A model generated the notes under the pieces. The model worked only from the letters and a program-made list of their open reading frames with translations, was not told the origin of the DNA and ran no database searches. This document shows, piece by piece, positions 1 to 9,507 of a DNA stretch of 64,000 nucleotides. The position numbers and the translations under genes were made by a program. The stretch is from Marinomonas sp. SBI8L (GTDB lineage Bacteria > Pseudomonadota > Gammaproteobacteria > Pseudomonadales > Marinomonadaceae): NCBI RefSeq assembly GCF_001624705.1, contig NZ_JSEO01000004.1, forward strand, positions 124,001 through 188,000, written 5' to 3'. The number at the start of each line of letters is the position of its first letter. Within the stretch, counting starts at the first letter, position 1.

Positions 1-1086
1 TAATGAAGTCTTACCAACACCTGGAGGCCCCACTAGACAAAGCACAGGACCTTTTACCTTTTTAACCCTTTGTTGAACTGCCAAGAACTCTAAAATACGC
101 TCTTTCACGTCCTCAAGGCCATAATGGTCTTGATTCAAAACTTTCTCAGCATAAGCAAGATCATTTCTTACCTTACTTCTCTGTTTCCAAGGTAAAGATA
201 GAAGCCAATCAATATAACCACGAACAACAGTTGCTTCAGCTGACATAGGCGACATCATTCGTAGCTTTTTAAGCTCTGCATCGGCCTTTTCCACAGCCTC
301 TTTACTCATGCCTGATTCTTGAATTTTATCTTGCAGTATATCTAGCTCATTACTACCTTCATCCATGTCACCAAGTTCTTTTTGAATCGCCTTCATCTGC
401 TCATTCAAATAGTACTCACGCTGACTTTTTTCCATCTGTTTTTTCACGCGGCTACGAATACTCTTTTCAAGATGGGCAATATCAAGTTCACCATCCATTA
501 AAGCGATTAGGTATTCACCACGTTCGATTAAAGAGGCAGCCTCAAGTAATTGCTGCTTATCTTCAAGCTTAAGGCTCATATGGCCTGCAATACTGTCAAT
601 CAAAGAGCCCAGCTCTTCAATTGCTTTAACAGAGGTAACAACTTCACTTGGTATCTTCTTGCTACCAGAGACATACTCATCAAGCTGCTTTAATAAAGCC
701 GCACGCATAGGACCATAATCAGTGCCAGCCTCCTCAACAGCTTCCTCCATTGGAATGACTTTCGCATTAACAAACTCACCTTCATCTTCAAGGCTGGATA
801 GCTTTGCTCTTACACCACCTTCCACTAATACTTTTACTGTGCCATCAGGAAGACGTAAAAGCTGCATCACCTTCGCTGTGGTGCCTATCTCATACAAATC
901 TTCTTTCTCAGGGTTATCTTTAGAAGCATCTTGCTGAGCAACAAGAAAGACATGCTTGTCATTTTCCATTGCTTTTTCTAAAGCTGCGATAGATTTAGCC
1001 CGCCCGACAAACAAAGGCAATACCATGTGTGGATAAACAACCACATCACGTAAAGGCAACATTGGTAAAGTTAACATTTCAGACAT
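1..1086 (-). CDS. lon: ATP-dependent protease Lon (partial, C-terminal part lies outside the window)
   Basis: Reading the minus strand from an ATG at 1086 gives an open frame of 362 codons that runs off the left edge. It begins MSEMLTLPMLPLRDVVVYPH, the typical start of the Lon substrate-binding domain. It reaches the AAA+ Walker A motif GPPGVGKTSL at the very edge. Lon is a cytoplasmic AAA+ serine protease that degrades damaged and regulatory proteins. The proteolytic domain with the Ser-Lys dyad is not in the window. It follows clpX on the same strand, the classical tig-clpP-clpX-lon order, but a terminator separates it from clpX, so it needs its own promoter in 1087-1277. I did not find a convincing heat-shock promoter there. 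Confidence 0.97.
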   Translation of the reverse strand, partial: MSEMLTLPMLPLRDVVVYPHMVLPLFVGRAKSIAALEKAMENDKHVFLVAQQDASKDNPEKEDLYEIGTTAKVMQLLRLPDGTVKVLVEGGVRAKLSSLEDEGEFVNAKVIPMEEAVEEAGTDYGPMRAALLKQLDEYVSGSKKIPSEVVTSVKAIEELGSLIDSIAGHMSLKLEDKQQLLEAASLIERGEYLIALMDGELDIAHLEKSIRSRVKKQMEKSQREYYLNEQMKAIQKELGDMDEGSNELDILQDKIQESGMSKEAVEKADAELKKLRMMSPMSAEATVVRGYIDWLLSLPWKQRSKVRNDLAYAEKVLNQDHYGLEDVKERILEFLAVQQRVKKVKGPVLCLVGPPGVGKTSL

Positions 1087-1277
1087 AATAGGTTCCAATT
1101 AGTGCGCATAAATATAAAGGCGCTTATATCAAGTTATCCAGAAGACATAAGGGCAGGATGTAAAAAAACAAGCTCTTAAGGATGACAAATGTAAAATGCA
1201 TTAATTTAATATAGTAAAGAATACTAGATTGACTGACATAGCGCTTATTGTAAAGTGCATAACCTCACTCCATAAAC

Positions 1278-1312
1278 AAAAAAAAGGCCATACAATAAAG
1301 TATGACCTTTTC
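1278..1312 (-). terminator. Rho-independent terminator after clpX
   Basis: On the minus strand an 11-bp stem with one mismatch (arms at 1300-1311 and 1283-1293) closes a 6-nt loop and runs into a T tract at 1278-1285. It lies about 46 nt beyond the clpX stop and ends the clpX transcript ahead of lon. Confidence 0.85.
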
Positions 1313-1357
1313 TTAAAACTCGAACAAAAACAGTATAATAAAAGCTAAATTAGCTCA

Positions 1358-2635
1358 TTAGTTATTAACCGCTTCGTCTCCTTTCTCTAATACCATAAGC
1401 GGCGCAGCTTCTCCTTTCATAGAGTTTGCATCCATAACTACTTTTGCTACGTCACCACGTGACGGCAAGTCATACATACAATCTAATAAAGCAGACTCTA
1501 GGATACTTCTCAATCCACGTGCACCCGTTTTACGCTCAAGCGCTAACTCAGCGGCTGCTTGCAAAGATTCAGCTGTAAACTCAAGCTCAACACCCTCTAA
1601 TTCAAACAAGTGTTGATACTGCTTAGTTAAAGCATTTTTTGGCTCACTCAGAATAGTGATAAGCGCAGCTTCATCCAATTCAGCTAGAGTAGCCACCACA
1701 GGCAAACGGCCAACGAATTCAGGAATCAAACCAAACTTAACTAAATCTTCAGTTTCAACATTATGAACAGTTTCAGAGAAGACTTTATCTTCTTCTTTAC
1801 TCTTCACAACGGCCGAGAAACCAATACTACCTTTTTCTGTTCTATCACTAATAACACGATCAAGACCGGCAAAAGCACCACCACAAATAAACAAGATATT
1901 TGAAGTATCTACTTGCAAGAACTCCTGCTGAGGATGTTTACGTCCACCTTGAGGAGGTACAGATGCAACCGTACCTTCAATCAGCTTAAGCAATGCTTGC
2001 TGCACACCTTCACCTGACACATCACGCGTTATTGAAGGGTTATCTGATTTACGTGAAATTTTATCTATCTCATCAATGTAAACAATACCACGCTGGGCTT
2101 TCTCAACATCGTAATCGCATTTTTGTAATAGCTTCTGAATGATGTTTTCAACATCTTCACCCACATAACCCGCTTCAGTCAGAGTGGTTGCATCAGCAAT
2201 AGTGAATGGAACATCCAATACGCGAGCTAAAGTTTGTGCCAATAGCGTTTTACCACTACCAGTTGGACCTATAAGCAAAATATTACTCTTACCTAACTCC
2301 ACTCCATCAGTCTTACCTTGATGCTTTAAGCGCTTATAGTGATTATAAACCGCTACCGCTAAAACACGCTTAGCCTTCTCTTGACCAATTACATATTCAT
2401 CAAGGGCAAACTTAAGTTTAGCCGGTGCTGGCAACTCATCACTTTCTTCACTCGTCTCTTCACCTTGCAGTAGCTCTTGTGTGATGATGTTATTACATAA
2501 ATCAACACACTCATTGCAAATATACACTGAAGGACCAGCGATTAACTTTTTAACTTCATCCTGGCTTTTACCACAGAAAGAACAATACAAAAGTCGATCG
2601 GAATGCTCTCCTCGACTGAACTTATCGTCTGACAT
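1358..2635 (-). CDS. clpX: ATP-dependent Clp protease, ATP-binding subunit ClpX
   Basis: This protein of 425 aa is normal ClpX length. ClpX is the AAA+ unfoldase that recognises ssrA-tagged and other substrates and threads them into ClpP. The N-terminal C4 zinc finger is visible (CSFCGK, then CNECVDLC). It is followed by Walker A GPTGSGKT, Walker [11 protein letters not shown], a GYVG pore loop, and an IGF-loop-type segment (KGSIGFSA) that docks on ClpP. The gene starts with ATG, 13 nt after the clpP stop, so the two are probably co-transcribed. A terminator follows it. Confidence 0.98.
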   Translation of the reverse strand: MSDDKFSRGEHSDRLLYCSFCGKSQDEVKKLIAGPSVYICNECVDLCNNIITQELLQGEETSEESDELPAPAKLKFALDEYVIGQEKAKRVLAVAVYNHYKRLKHQGKTDGVELGKSNILLIGPTGSGKTLLAQTLARVLDVPFTIADATTLTEAGYVGEDVENIIQKLLQKCDYDVEKAQRGIVYIDEIDKISRKSDNPSITRDVSGEGVQQALLKLIEGTVASVPPQGGRKHPQQEFLQVDTSNILFICGGAFAGLDRVISDRTEKGSIGFSAVVKSKEEDKVFSETVHNVETEDLVKFGLIPEFVGRLPVVATLAELDEAALITILSEPKNALTKQYQHLFELEGVELEFTAESLQAAAELALERKTGARGLRSILESALLDCMYDLPSRGDVAKVVMDANSMKGEAAPLMVLEKGDEAVNN

Positions 2636-2648
2636 TAAAATTCACCAA

Positions 2649-3281
2649 TTAAACTTCGCGTTTTAACAATATATCGTCAATCAAACCATATTCTTTTGCT
2701 GCAGCCGGATCCATAAAGTTATCACGATCTGTATCTTCAGCAACTTCTTCAATAGGTTTACCTGTATGGAATGAAATAATTTCATTCAACCTATGTTTAA
2801 TACTTAGGATTTCACGAGTATGAATCTCTATATCAGAAGCTTGCCCCTGATAACCACCTAAAGGCTGGTGAATCATAACGCGTGAATTAGGTAAGCAATA
2901 ACGCTTACCAGCAGCTCCTGCTGTTAACAACAAGGCCCCCATACTTGCAGCTTGACCAATACACATAGTACTGACATCTGGCTTAATAAACTGCATTGTA
3001 TCGTAAATAGACATTCCTGCTGTCACAGAGCCACCAGGAGAGTTTATGTATAAATGAATGTCCTTATCTGGGTTCTCAGACTCTAAAAATAATAGCTGAG
3101 CCACAACTAAATTAGCCATGTGGTCTTCTACTTGACCAACCAGAAATATAACGCGTTCTTTCAGTAAGCGCGAATAAATATCAAAAGAGCGCTCACCACG
3201 AGCAGTTTGCTCTATCACCATAGGCACTAGGCCTGAACTTGTAATTGCAACAGGACCAGTAGTTGGGTTCGTCAAATTCAT
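2649..3281 (-). CDS. clpP: ATP-dependent Clp protease proteolytic subunit ClpP
   Basis: ClpP is the tetradecameric serine protease that partners ClpX. The catalytic Ser is in the [10 protein letters not shown]-type context ([10 protein letters not shown] then [11 protein letters not shown]), and the [10 protein letters not shown] oxyanion region and the Asp-containing C-terminal part are present. I place the start at the ATG at 3281 (210 aa, [11 protein letters not shown]), preceded by an AAGGAA ribosome site. A longer frame opening at 3317 would begin inside the terminator hairpin that precedes the gene and is unlikely. The gene is 13 nt from clpX on the same strand. Confidence 0.97.
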   Translation of the reverse strand: MNLTNPTTGPVAITSSGLVPMVIEQTARGERSFDIYSRLLKERVIFLVGQVEDHMANLVVAQLLFLESENPDKDIHLYINSPGGSVTAGMSIYDTMQFIKPDVSTMCIGQAASMGALLLTAGAAGKRYCLPNSRVMIHQPLGGYQGQASDIEIHTREILSIKHRLNEIISFHTGKPIEEVAEDTDRDNFMDPAAAKEYGLIDDILLKREV

Positions 3282-3296
3282 ATTCCATTCCTTAAA

Positions 3297-3332
3297 ACAA
3301 AAAAGCCGACATAGCATGAGCTATGTCGGCCT
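3297..3332 (-). terminator. Intergenic terminator between tig and clpP
   Basis: A perfect 11-bp GC-rich stem (3305-3315 and 3320-3330) with a 4-nt loop is followed on the minus strand by six T residues. It sits 23 nt after the tig stop and only about 15 nt before the clpP start codon. That leaves no room for a separate clpP promoter downstream of it. Confidence 0.88.
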
Positions 3333-3355
3333 TAATTAGAAAGATAAGAGTTATC

Positions 3356-4690
3356 TTATGCTTCTTCGCCTTCCTCTACTTCAGCAGTAGCAGGAGCGTT
3401 TGGCTTAATAGCGTCTTCATAACCCAAAGTAATTTCAGTAACTTGAGCAGATTCTAGCAGTTTATCAACAACTTGCTCTTCAAGTACAGCAGATTGAACT
3501 TGAGATAGTTGCTCTTTGTTCTTCAAGTAGAAATCGATAACTTGCTGTGGCTCTTGGTAAGCTTGCGCCATATCTTCCAAGAAAGCACGAACACGGTCGT
3601 CTTCAACTTTAATGTCGTTAACTTTAACAACTTCTGAAATTAGTAGACCAAGTTTAGCGCGTTTGCTAGCTTCTTCTTGGAATAACTCACCTGGAAGTTG
3701 AGAAGCATCAAAGCCTTCACCACCGAACTGTTGAGCAGCTTGCTTACGCAATACATCGATCTCTTGATCAACAACAGTTTGAGGCACTTCAATTGGGTTT
3801 AGTTCAACCAATGAATCAAATAAGCCAGTTTTTAGCTTACCTTTGATCGCTTGGTTCAGTTCGCGTTCCATATTCTTACGTACTTCAGCACGTAGCGCGT
3901 CAAGAGTGCCTTCAGCTAAGCCAAATTTCTCAACAAAAGCATCGTCTAGCTCAGGAAGAACTTGCTCTGCAACTTCAGTCACAGTAATTTTGAAGCTAGC
4001 TTCCTGACCTTTTAAGTTTTCAGCTTGATAATCTTCTGGGAAGGTAACAGAGATTGTTTTCTCTTCACCCGCTTTAGCACCTAGAATGCCATCTTCAAAT
4101 CCTGGAATCATAGTACCAGAACCTAGAACTAGTTTATGGCCTTCAGCAGCACCGCCTTCAAATGCCTCATCACCTAGGTAACCAACAAAGTCAATTACAA
4201 CTTGGTCACCGTCAGCAGCTTCACGCTCAACAGGGTTCCATTCAGAATTCTGCTTACGCAATGTTTCTAGCATAGTATCTAGATCAGCATCAGTCACTTC
4301 TGAAAGAACGCGCTCTGCAGATACTTTTGTTAGGTCATTTAATTCGATTGTAGGATAAACTTCTACTTTCGCAACGAATTCAAGGTCAGCACCTTCTTCC
4401 ATCTTCTTAGGCTCGATTGAAGGCATACCTGCTGGTTGTAATTCTTCTTTTTGAACTGCTTCAACATATGCATCACGCATAATTTGCTCAACAGCTTCTA
4501 GACGAATACCTTGACCGTAACGTTTTTTAACAACGCTTACTGGCACTTTACCTTTACGGAAGCCATCGATACGAACAGTTTTCGCAGTTTTAGCAACTTC
4601 TGCGCTTACTTTTTCTTCGATACGAGCAGCAGGAACACTAATAGTAAGTACGCGTTCAATTGTCGATGTTGTCTCTACGGAAACTTGCAT
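3356..4690 (-). CDS. tig: Trigger factor, ribosome-associated chaperone and peptidyl-prolyl isomerase
   Basis: The protein is 444 aa from the ATG at 4690, which has an AAGGGGAG ribosome site. It begins MQVSVETTSTIERVL, the usual trigger-factor N terminus, so the in-frame start 42 nt upstream is not needed. The ribosome-binding signature GFRKGKVP lies near residue 45. An FKBP-type domain (VVIDFVGYLGDEAFEGG) lies near residue 160, and a long helical C-terminal chaperone domain follows. Trigger factor binds ribosomal protein L23 and shields nascent chains. It is the first gene of the tig-clpP-clpX set. The C-terminal tail is acidic (EVEEGEEA). Confidence 0.98.
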   Translation of the reverse strand: MQVSVETTSTIERVLTISVPAARIEEKVSAEVAKTAKTVRIDGFRKGKVPVSVVKKRYGQGIRLEAVEQIMRDAYVEAVQKEELQPAGMPSIEPKKMEEGADLEFVAKVEVYPTIELNDLTKVSAERVLSEVTDADLDTMLETLRKQNSEWNPVEREAADGDQVVIDFVGYLGDEAFEGGAAEGHKLVLGSGTMIPGFEDGILGAKAGEEKTISVTFPEDYQAENLKGQEASFKITVTEVAEQVLPELDDAFVEKFGLAEGTLDALRAEVRKNMERELNQAIKGKLKTGLFDSLVELNPIEVPQTVVDQEIDVLRKQAAQQFGGEGFDASQLPGELFQEEASKRAKLGLLISEVVKVNDIKVEDDRVRAFLEDMAQAYQEPQQVIDFYLKNKEQLSQVQSAVLEEQVVDKLLESAQVTEITLGYEDAIKPNAPATAEVEEGEEA

Positions 4691-4808
4691 ATAACTCCCC
4701 TTGGGAACCTTGCTATCCTTGTCGAATATCAATTAAAGATATCGATATACAAGCAACTTTTGACAGCAAAGCTTAAAAAATTAAGTTGATTATTAACAAT
4801 GAGATGAA

Positions 4809-4885
4809 TGGCGCGCCTGAAGGGATTCGAACCCCTGGCCCTCCGCTTAGAAGGCGGATGCTCTATCCAACTGAGCTACAGGCGC
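4809..4885 (-). tRNA. tRNA-Arg, anticodon TCT
   Basis: A complete 77-nt cloverleaf on the minus strand. The acceptor arm GCGCCTG pairs with CAGGCGC, followed by discriminator G and an encoded CCA end. The D arm contains AGCTCAGTTGGATAGAGC, the anticodon loop CTTCTAA carries TCT, and the T arm contains GGTTCGAATCC. It reads AGA (and AGG) arginine codons. It is a single-gene unit with its own promoter. Confidence 0.98.
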
Positions 4886-4913
4886 ATTACTCATTGCTTT
4901 TTCGTGGTGGGCT

Positions 4914-4941
4914 ATTATAGGGAAGCTAACGCCTGCGTCAA
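4914..4941 (-). promoter_or_regulatory. Sigma-70 promoter of tRNA-Arg
   Basis: On the minus strand TTGACG (4936-4941) and a perfect TATAAT (4914-4919) are separated by 16 nt. Initiation would fall roughly 20 nt before the tRNA. A GC-rich discriminator (AGCCCACC) follows the -10 box, as is typical of stringently controlled stable-RNA promoters. Confidence 0.85.
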
Positions 4942-5228
4942 CAGGGTCTCTATAAAAAGCTAGACATTTTAAGCCAAAAACACGGATAAGTCCGCTAGGC
5001 ATGGTTGTTTTTTGTTCAAAACGTGTTTTTGAGTTAAAAACAACCGTAAAAATACCGCTAAAAAGAATGCGAAGGATAATACAAGAAGCTTATACTTGGC
5101 GCAACGTTTGCCACCTTAAATACAAATAAAAAAGCAAATAAAATCATAAATATGCAGTTTATTTTTCTGTTTTATATAAGATCAAAGAAAGACTGTTTAA
5201 AAGTTAATCACTAGGACGATTTAAATTT
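4942..5228. other. Intergenic region between the tRNA-Arg promoter and yihY-like gene
   Basis: No gene is supported here. The visible structure is a spaced inverted repeat (GGTTGTTTTT near 5002 and AAAAACAACC near 5037). The final 60 bp are very AT-rich and presumably hold the promoter of the downstream gene. A ribosome site (AGGACGAT) precedes the ATG at 5229. Confidence 0.5.
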
Positions 5229-6065
5229 ATGCTGCACTTTTTACAGAGCACAGTTTTTCCTCAACTAAAACTAAGCTTGCAACTCTATCGACAAGCCAAT
5301 GCCTCACTAAGGGTATACCAACTAACGCTAGCAAGTTTATTAGCTGCAGTTCCTATTATCACCATAATCCTAGGTATTCTAGGCTTCACACCAACACTTA
5401 AAACGATGCAAGCTAACATCATAATTTTTTTACAGTCTCATTTAGCTCCAGGAAGTAGCGATATTTTACTACCTTATCTAATTAGCTTTTCAGAACAGGC
5501 AAAAAACCTTCCTATTCTAGGGTTAATTATTCTTATTCTTACCGCGCTTTTTTTATTGAATAGCTGTGAACAAGCAATTCAATCCATATGGCAAATCAAA
5601 TCAAACAGAAACCTCAAAGAGAGGCTCTTGACCTATTGGGCCATGCTTACATTAGGTCCAATTCTATTAGGATTAGGACTCAGCATTTATGCCGCCCTAC
5701 TCACATTAAAGTGGCAAGGTGTTCAGATTGCTGACTTCCTTACCCATTTGGCAAGCTTGAGTTCTTTCATTTTATATTTTTTATTACTCTTCACTTTCAA
5801 CTACCTAACCCCAAACATTAATACTCAAATTAAACCAACTTTAATCGCTACCTTAATAGGAACAGGCTTTCTCTCCTTAAATAACTATATCTTTAGCTCT
5901 TTCGCTCAACTCTTTGCTAACTACCAAATTATTTACGGCGCATTTGCAGCCTTACCAACACTCATTATTTGGTTGCAAGTTAGCTGGACCATAATCCTAG
6001 TTTCAGCAAGTTTAAATGCGGCGCTACACCAACAAAGCCTTAGCAAAGACTCTCGCATACTGTAA
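5229..6065 (+). CDS. yihY: YihY/BrkB-type inner membrane protein
   Basis: The protein is 278 aa with about six hydrophobic segments (near residues 35-55, 95-115, 138-160, 175-195, 207-228 and 240-262) and few charged residues. This is the usual shape of the YihY/UPF0761 (BrkB-related) family. The family was once named RNase BN, but that assignment has been corrected and the molecular function is unknown. It has been discussed as a transporter-like protein. The gene stands 31 nt upstream of a phosphoribosyltransferase gene on the same strand, so the two may share a transcript. Family assignment rests on topology and general resemblance rather than a catalytic motif. Confidence 0.75.
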   Translation: MLHFLQSTVFPQLKLSLQLYRQANASLRVYQLTLASLLAAVPIITIILGILGFTPTLKTMQANIIIFLQSHLAPGSSDILLPYLISFSEQAKNLPILGLIILILTALFLLNSCEQAIQSIWQIKSNRNLKERLLTYWAMLTLGPILLGLGLSIYAALLTLKWQGVQIADFLTHLASLSSFILYFLLLFTFNYLTPNINTQIKPTLIATLIGTGFLSLNNYIFSSFAQLFANYQIIYGAFAALPTLIIWLQVSWTIILVSASLNAALHQQSLSKDSRIL

Positions 6066-6096
6066 ACTTTGCTTAAACCAACAGAGTCAGTTTTAA

Positions 6097-6648
6097 ATGA
6101 AGACAAAAATCGAACAATTAAATAAAGTTTTAGATGAAGCAGATTGCCTTGTTTCAGAAGATCAACTTAATGGCATTTTGGATAAAATGGCTGCAAACAT
6201 AACCAAGGACCTAAACGACAAACTGCCACTTGTTGTTTGCGTCATGAATGGTGCCTTAGTACCAGGCTCAGCACTTTTACAAAGACTACATTTTCCATTA
6301 GAAATAGATTTCATTCATGCCACTCGTTACGGTATGGAGACACAAGGCGATGCCCTCAAATGGCTTTGTTATCCTCAGTCAGAACTAGAAGAAAGGGAAA
6401 TCTTAGTCATTGATGATATTTTTGATCAAGGCCACACCTTAAAATCAATCATCGATTGGTTTAAAAACCATGGAGCAGCAAAAGTATATAGCGCGACTAT
6501 CATTAACAAATTACATGATAGAAAAGTTGAAATGAGACCTGACTATGTCGGCATTGATGTAGACGATAGATTCTTATTTGGCTATGGCATGGACTACAAA
6601 GGCTTCTTCCGTAACCTTCCAGGTATTTATGCGGTAAAAGGCAGCTAA
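6097..6648 (+). CDS. hpt: Hypoxanthine-guanine phosphoribosyltransferase
   Basis: The protein is 183 aa with the PRPP-binding signature ILVIDDIFDQGHTL near residue 105. It also has the upstream VVCVMNGALVPGSALL segment that contributes the pyrophosphate-binding loop, and a C-terminal VGIDVDDRFLFGYGMDY purine-binding stretch. Type I purine phosphoribosyltransferases of this kind attach ribose-5-phosphate from PRPP to hypoxanthine or guanine, giving IMP or GMP in purine salvage. The exact base preference cannot be read from the sequence. A bidirectional terminator follows the stop. Confidence 0.88.
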   Translation: MKTKIEQLNKVLDEADCLVSEDQLNGILDKMAANITKDLNDKLPLVVCVMNGALVPGSALLQRLHFPLEIDFIHATRYGMETQGDALKWLCYPQSELEEREILVIDDIFDQGHTLKSIIDWFKNHGAAKVYSATIINKLHDRKVEMRPDYVGIDVDDRFLFGYGMDYKGFFRNLPGIYAVKGS

Positions 6649-6680
6649 GAGATATTATATTGCCCGCTAAAGGCAGTAAT

Positions 6681-6710
6681 AAAAAAAGCGCCAATAGGCG
6701 CTTTTTTTAT
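6681..6710. terminator. Bidirectional terminator between hpt and sthA
   Basis: The stem AGCGCC/GGCGCT (within 6681-6692 and 6697-6708) has a 4-nt loop and is flanked by seven A residues on one side and seven T residues on the other. It can therefore end transcription from both convergent genes. Confidence 0.92.
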
Positions 6711-6736
6711 TACTTAACTAAATTTAACTAAGCTTC

Positions 6737-8128
6737 TTAAAAAACTCGGTTAAACCCATTCAGTGCAGCAACACGATATGCCTCTGCCATAGTTGGGTAG
6801 TTAAATGTCGTATTCAAGAAGTATTTAAGAGAGTTAGCCTCCCCTTTTTGCTTCATAATAGCTTGGCCGATATGCACGATTTCAGATGCTTGGTCACCAA
6901 AGCAGTGAATACCCAATAGTTCAAGCGTTTCACGATGGAATAAAATCTTCAACATACCAACACCTTCGTTGGTAATTTGTGCTCGCGCAGTATGCTTAAA
7001 GAAAGCCCTACCTACTTCATAAGGTACTTTTTCAGCCGTCAATTCGGCTTCATTTTTACCAATAGAACTAATCTCAGGAATCGTATAAATCCCCGTCGGA
7101 ACCTCACTAATAAAGTGACCGCCTTCTAAACCATACATATTAGCAGCAACTGAGCGCCCCTGATCATAAGCAGCACTAGCGAGACTTGGCCAACCAATTA
7201 CATCACCTGCAGCATAAATATGCTCAACAGAAGTCTGATAACTATCTTTTACTGCTAGCTGTCCACGACTGTTAGCTTCAATACCAACATCTTCAAGACC
7301 CATTCCATCGGTATTACCTGAGCGACCATTACAGAACAAGAAGGCATCAGCACGCATTTTCTTACCTGAGTTTAGGTGCATAACCACACCGCGCTCAGTA
7401 CTTTCAATTCTTTCGTAAGACTCATTATGACGAATCAATACACCATTATCACGCAGGTGATAACTTAGCGCATCTGTAATTTCATCATCAAGGAAGCTAA
7501 GAAGTTTAGGACCAGGGTTAATTAACTCTACCCTTACACCCAAACCACAAAAGATAGAAGCATATTCACAACCAATTACCCCAGCACCATAAATAATAAT
7601 GGTTCGCGGAGTATGATTTAGGCTCAAAATTGTATCTGAGCAATAAATTCTTGGGTGGTCAAAATCAATATCAGCAGGACGATAAGGCCTTGAGCCAGTT
7701 GCAATAACTATCTTTTCTGCACCTAGAAGCTCAGGCCCTTGCTCAGTTGCAACCTCAATCGTATTTGGTCCCTTAAACTTACCACGACCAAAGTAAATAT
7801 CGATTCTATTTCGGGCATAATATTCTGTACGGCTTTTTACTTGCTTACCGATTACATTGTTAGCTCGCTTAAGTACTTTTGGAAATGAGAACCAACGAGG
7901 CTCACCAATATCACGGAACATGGGGTTAGTATTAAATACAATAATCTCTTTAACCGCATGCCTAAGTGCTTTTGAAGGAATTGTACCTAAATGAGTACAA
8001 CTACCTCCCACTTGATCGCTTGCTTCAACAACGGCAACTCGCTTACCTGCCTTTGCTGCGTTCATCGCAGCAGCTTCCCCTGCAGGACCAGTACCTAAAA
8101 CCACGACATCATAATGCCTAGTTGTCAT
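6737..8128 (-). CDS. sthA: Soluble pyridine nucleotide transhydrogenase (Si-specific)
   Basis: This 463-aa flavoprotein belongs to the pyridine nucleotide-disulfide oxidoreductase fold. It has an FAD-binding [15 protein letters not shown] motif at the N terminus, a second dinucleotide fold ([18 protein letters not shown], near residue 180) and a C-terminal dimerisation domain. The active-site segment [17 protein letters not shown] has only one Cys where disulfide reductases have CxxxxC. This is the hallmark of SthA, which moves hydride between NADPH and NAD+. It lies next to the nqr genes, so NADH balance and Na+-pumping respiration are encoded together. Confidence 0.95.
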   Translation of the reverse strand: MTTRHYDVVVLGTGPAGEAAAMNAAKAGKRVAVVEASDQVGGSCTHLGTIPSKALRHAVKEIIVFNTNPMFRDIGEPRWFSFPKVLKRANNVIGKQVKSRTEYYARNRIDIYFGRGKFKGPNTIEVATEQGPELLGAEKIVIATGSRPYRPADIDFDHPRIYCSDTILSLNHTPRTIIIYGAGVIGCEYASIFCGLGVRVELINPGPKLLSFLDDEITDALSYHLRDNGVLIRHNESYERIESTERGVVMHLNSGKKMRADAFLFCNGRSGNTDGMGLEDVGIEANSRGQLAVKDSYQTSVEHIYAAGDVIGWPSLASAAYDQGRSVAANMYGLEGGHFISEVPTGIYTIPEISSIGKNEAELTAEKVPYEVGRAFFKHTARAQITNEGVGMLKILFHRETLELLGIHCFGDQASEIVHIGQAIMKQKGEANSLKYFLNTTFNYPTMAEAYRVAALNGFNRVF

Positions 8129-8147
8129 AGTATCCCCTTATCTTTAT

Positions 8148-8381
8148 TTACTTAGACGCATCGTAAAACTGATCATCAGACTGAACAGTTGCAGCTACAC
8201 TCTTATTTTCTTCGTCACACTTTCCTTTGTCGCCACCGCAAATATCACAGGCAACTTCCATACCCAATGCGCTCATGCCTCCGCATGAACCTGAAATAGG
8301 CTTACGCCCCATCAGTACACCAACTGCCATTGCAGTAACAAGTAGCAACATAACGACAAATGCCAACACGATAGTAAGCAT
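8148..8381 (-). CDS. nqrM: NqrM, maturation factor for Na+-NQR
   Basis: A 77-aa protein with one N-terminal membrane helix (residues 2-25) and the conserved cysteine pattern CGG...C..CGG after it (Cys at about 33, 45 and 48, with another at about 55). The family, also called DUF539, is required for assembly of the Na+-translocating NADH:quinone reductase. It is thought to deliver iron to the NqrD/NqrE centre. The gene is 32 nt downstream of apbE and is followed by sthA on the same strand. A GGTGA ribosome site precedes the ATG. Confidence 0.93.
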   Translation of the reverse strand: MLTIVLAFVVMLLLVTAMAVGVLMGRKPISGSCGGMSALGMEVACDICGGDKGKCDEENKSVAATVQSDDQFYDASK

Positions 8382-8413
8382 AGAATCACCTCACATTTCT
8401 TAAATTAATAAAC

Positions 8414-9433
8414 TTATTGGACGCCTAAATAAGGTTCAAACGCCTTTGAATACTGCTCTATAAAACCTAAATCTTCTTTTACCAACATATAAACAGCAAG
8501 TCCGTTATCTTCTGCAAACGCCAAGCCTTTCTCAGGCCCTAATACAGTTATCGCTGTTGCAAAACCATCTGCTAATGTGGCATTTTTTTCTATTACTGTA
8601 ACAGATACCAACCTATGAGTTATTGGTTTACCTGTTTTAGGGTTAATAGTATGCGAATAACGCACACCATTTCTTTCAAAATAATTACGATAATCACCAG
8701 AAGTTGCTATTGCAACATCAGCCAGCTCAACGACTTTTTGCGCAACACTATGGCCACCATTAGGACTCTCTACTGCCACACGCCAAGGTTCGCCATCAGG
8801 CTTAGCCCCCTTAGCAACAATTTCACCGCCAACTTCAACTAAGTAGGATTCAATTCCAAGCTGTTCAAGTTTTTGTGCAACTGCATCAACACCATACCCT
8901 TTAGCAATTGATGATAAATCAATATAAATATCTTTTTCTTTTACTAATGTCTGATCAGACAAGTTAATTGCTGCAAAGTCCACTTGCTGTTTAGCTAGAA
9001 CAATATCTCTTGCGCTAGGAACTGTATCTGTTTTCTTACCTGGGCCAAACCCCCACAAATTAACTAAAGGCCCTACAGTGACATCATATTCACCCTTAGA
9101 CATTTTACTAATCATAAGCGCCTGATCGATAACATAAGCCAAATCAGTTGAAACTTTCACTTCTGTATTTACAGCTGTTTGATTTAATCGTGAAAGCTCT
9201 GATTGTGAGTCATAAGTAGACATGAGTTCATTAATACGAACTAAAACTGCATCTACATCATCTTTGTATTGCCATGCGGAGTCCAAATTCTCATTGGTAT
9301 AGAATTTTACCGTATAAGTGGTTCCCATAGTAGGACCAGAAAAACTGACCAATTCAGGCGTAAAGGAAAACAGTCTGATCAAGAAAGCTAAAACTAAGAC
9401 AGCACCAGCAATTAAGATAATTTTTTTAGGCAT
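8414..9433 (-). CDS. apbE: FAD:protein FMN transferase ApbE
   Basis: ApbE attaches FMN covalently to threonine in NqrB and NqrC. The 339-aa protein starts with a signal anchor (IILIAGAVLVLAFLIRLF). It carries the usual segments MGTTYTVK, IDLSSIAKGYGVDAVA, VEVGGEIVAKG and the C-terminal HTINPKTGKP with the later DGFATAITVLG. No lipobox Cys is present, so it is probably membrane anchored at its N terminus. I use the ATG at 9433. A TTG 30 nt upstream lies inside the terminator that follows nqrF. Neither start has a good ribosome site. Confidence 0.94.
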   Translation of the reverse strand: MPKKIILIAGAVLVLAFLIRLFSFTPELVSFSGPTMGTTYTVKFYTNENLDSAWQYKDDVDAVLVRINELMSTYDSQSELSRLNQTAVNTEVKVSTDLAYVIDQALMISKMSKGEYDVTVGPLVNLWGFGPGKKTDTVPSARDIVLAKQQVDFAAINLSDQTLVKEKDIYIDLSSIAKGYGVDAVAQKLEQLGIESYLVEVGGEIVAKGAKPDGEPWRVAVESPNGGHSVAQKVVELADVAIATSGDYRNYFERNGVRYSHTINPKTGKPITHRLVSVTVIEKNATLADGFATAITVLGPEKGLAFAEDNGLAVYMLVKEDLGFIEQYSKAFEPYLGVQ

Positions 9434-9460
9434 AAATTTTATTTTGATATTCGAGTACAA

Positions 9461-9492
9461 CAAAAATAAAGACCCACCAATAGGTGGGTCTT
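9461..9492 (-). terminator. Terminator between nqrF and apbE
   Basis: An 8-bp stem GACCCACC/GGTGGGTC (9471-9478, 9483-9490) with a 4-nt loop is followed on the minus strand by TTTATTTTTG. It lies about 18 nt after the nqrF stop and within 30 nt of the apbE start, so apbE and nqrM are expressed by read-through or from a promoter inside nqrF. Confidence 0.85.
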
Positions 9493-9507
9493 TATCAACT
9501 AGGTAGA

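Noticed and set aside
1087-1277. Heat-shock sigma-32 promoter for lon
   Set aside because: A CTTGATA element occurs near the start, but no matching -10 element lies at the correct distance, so I do not call it.
3282-3317. Longer clpP start at 3317
   Set aside because: It lies inside the tig terminator hairpin and the extra residues do not match ClpP. The ATG at 3281 has a good ribosome site.
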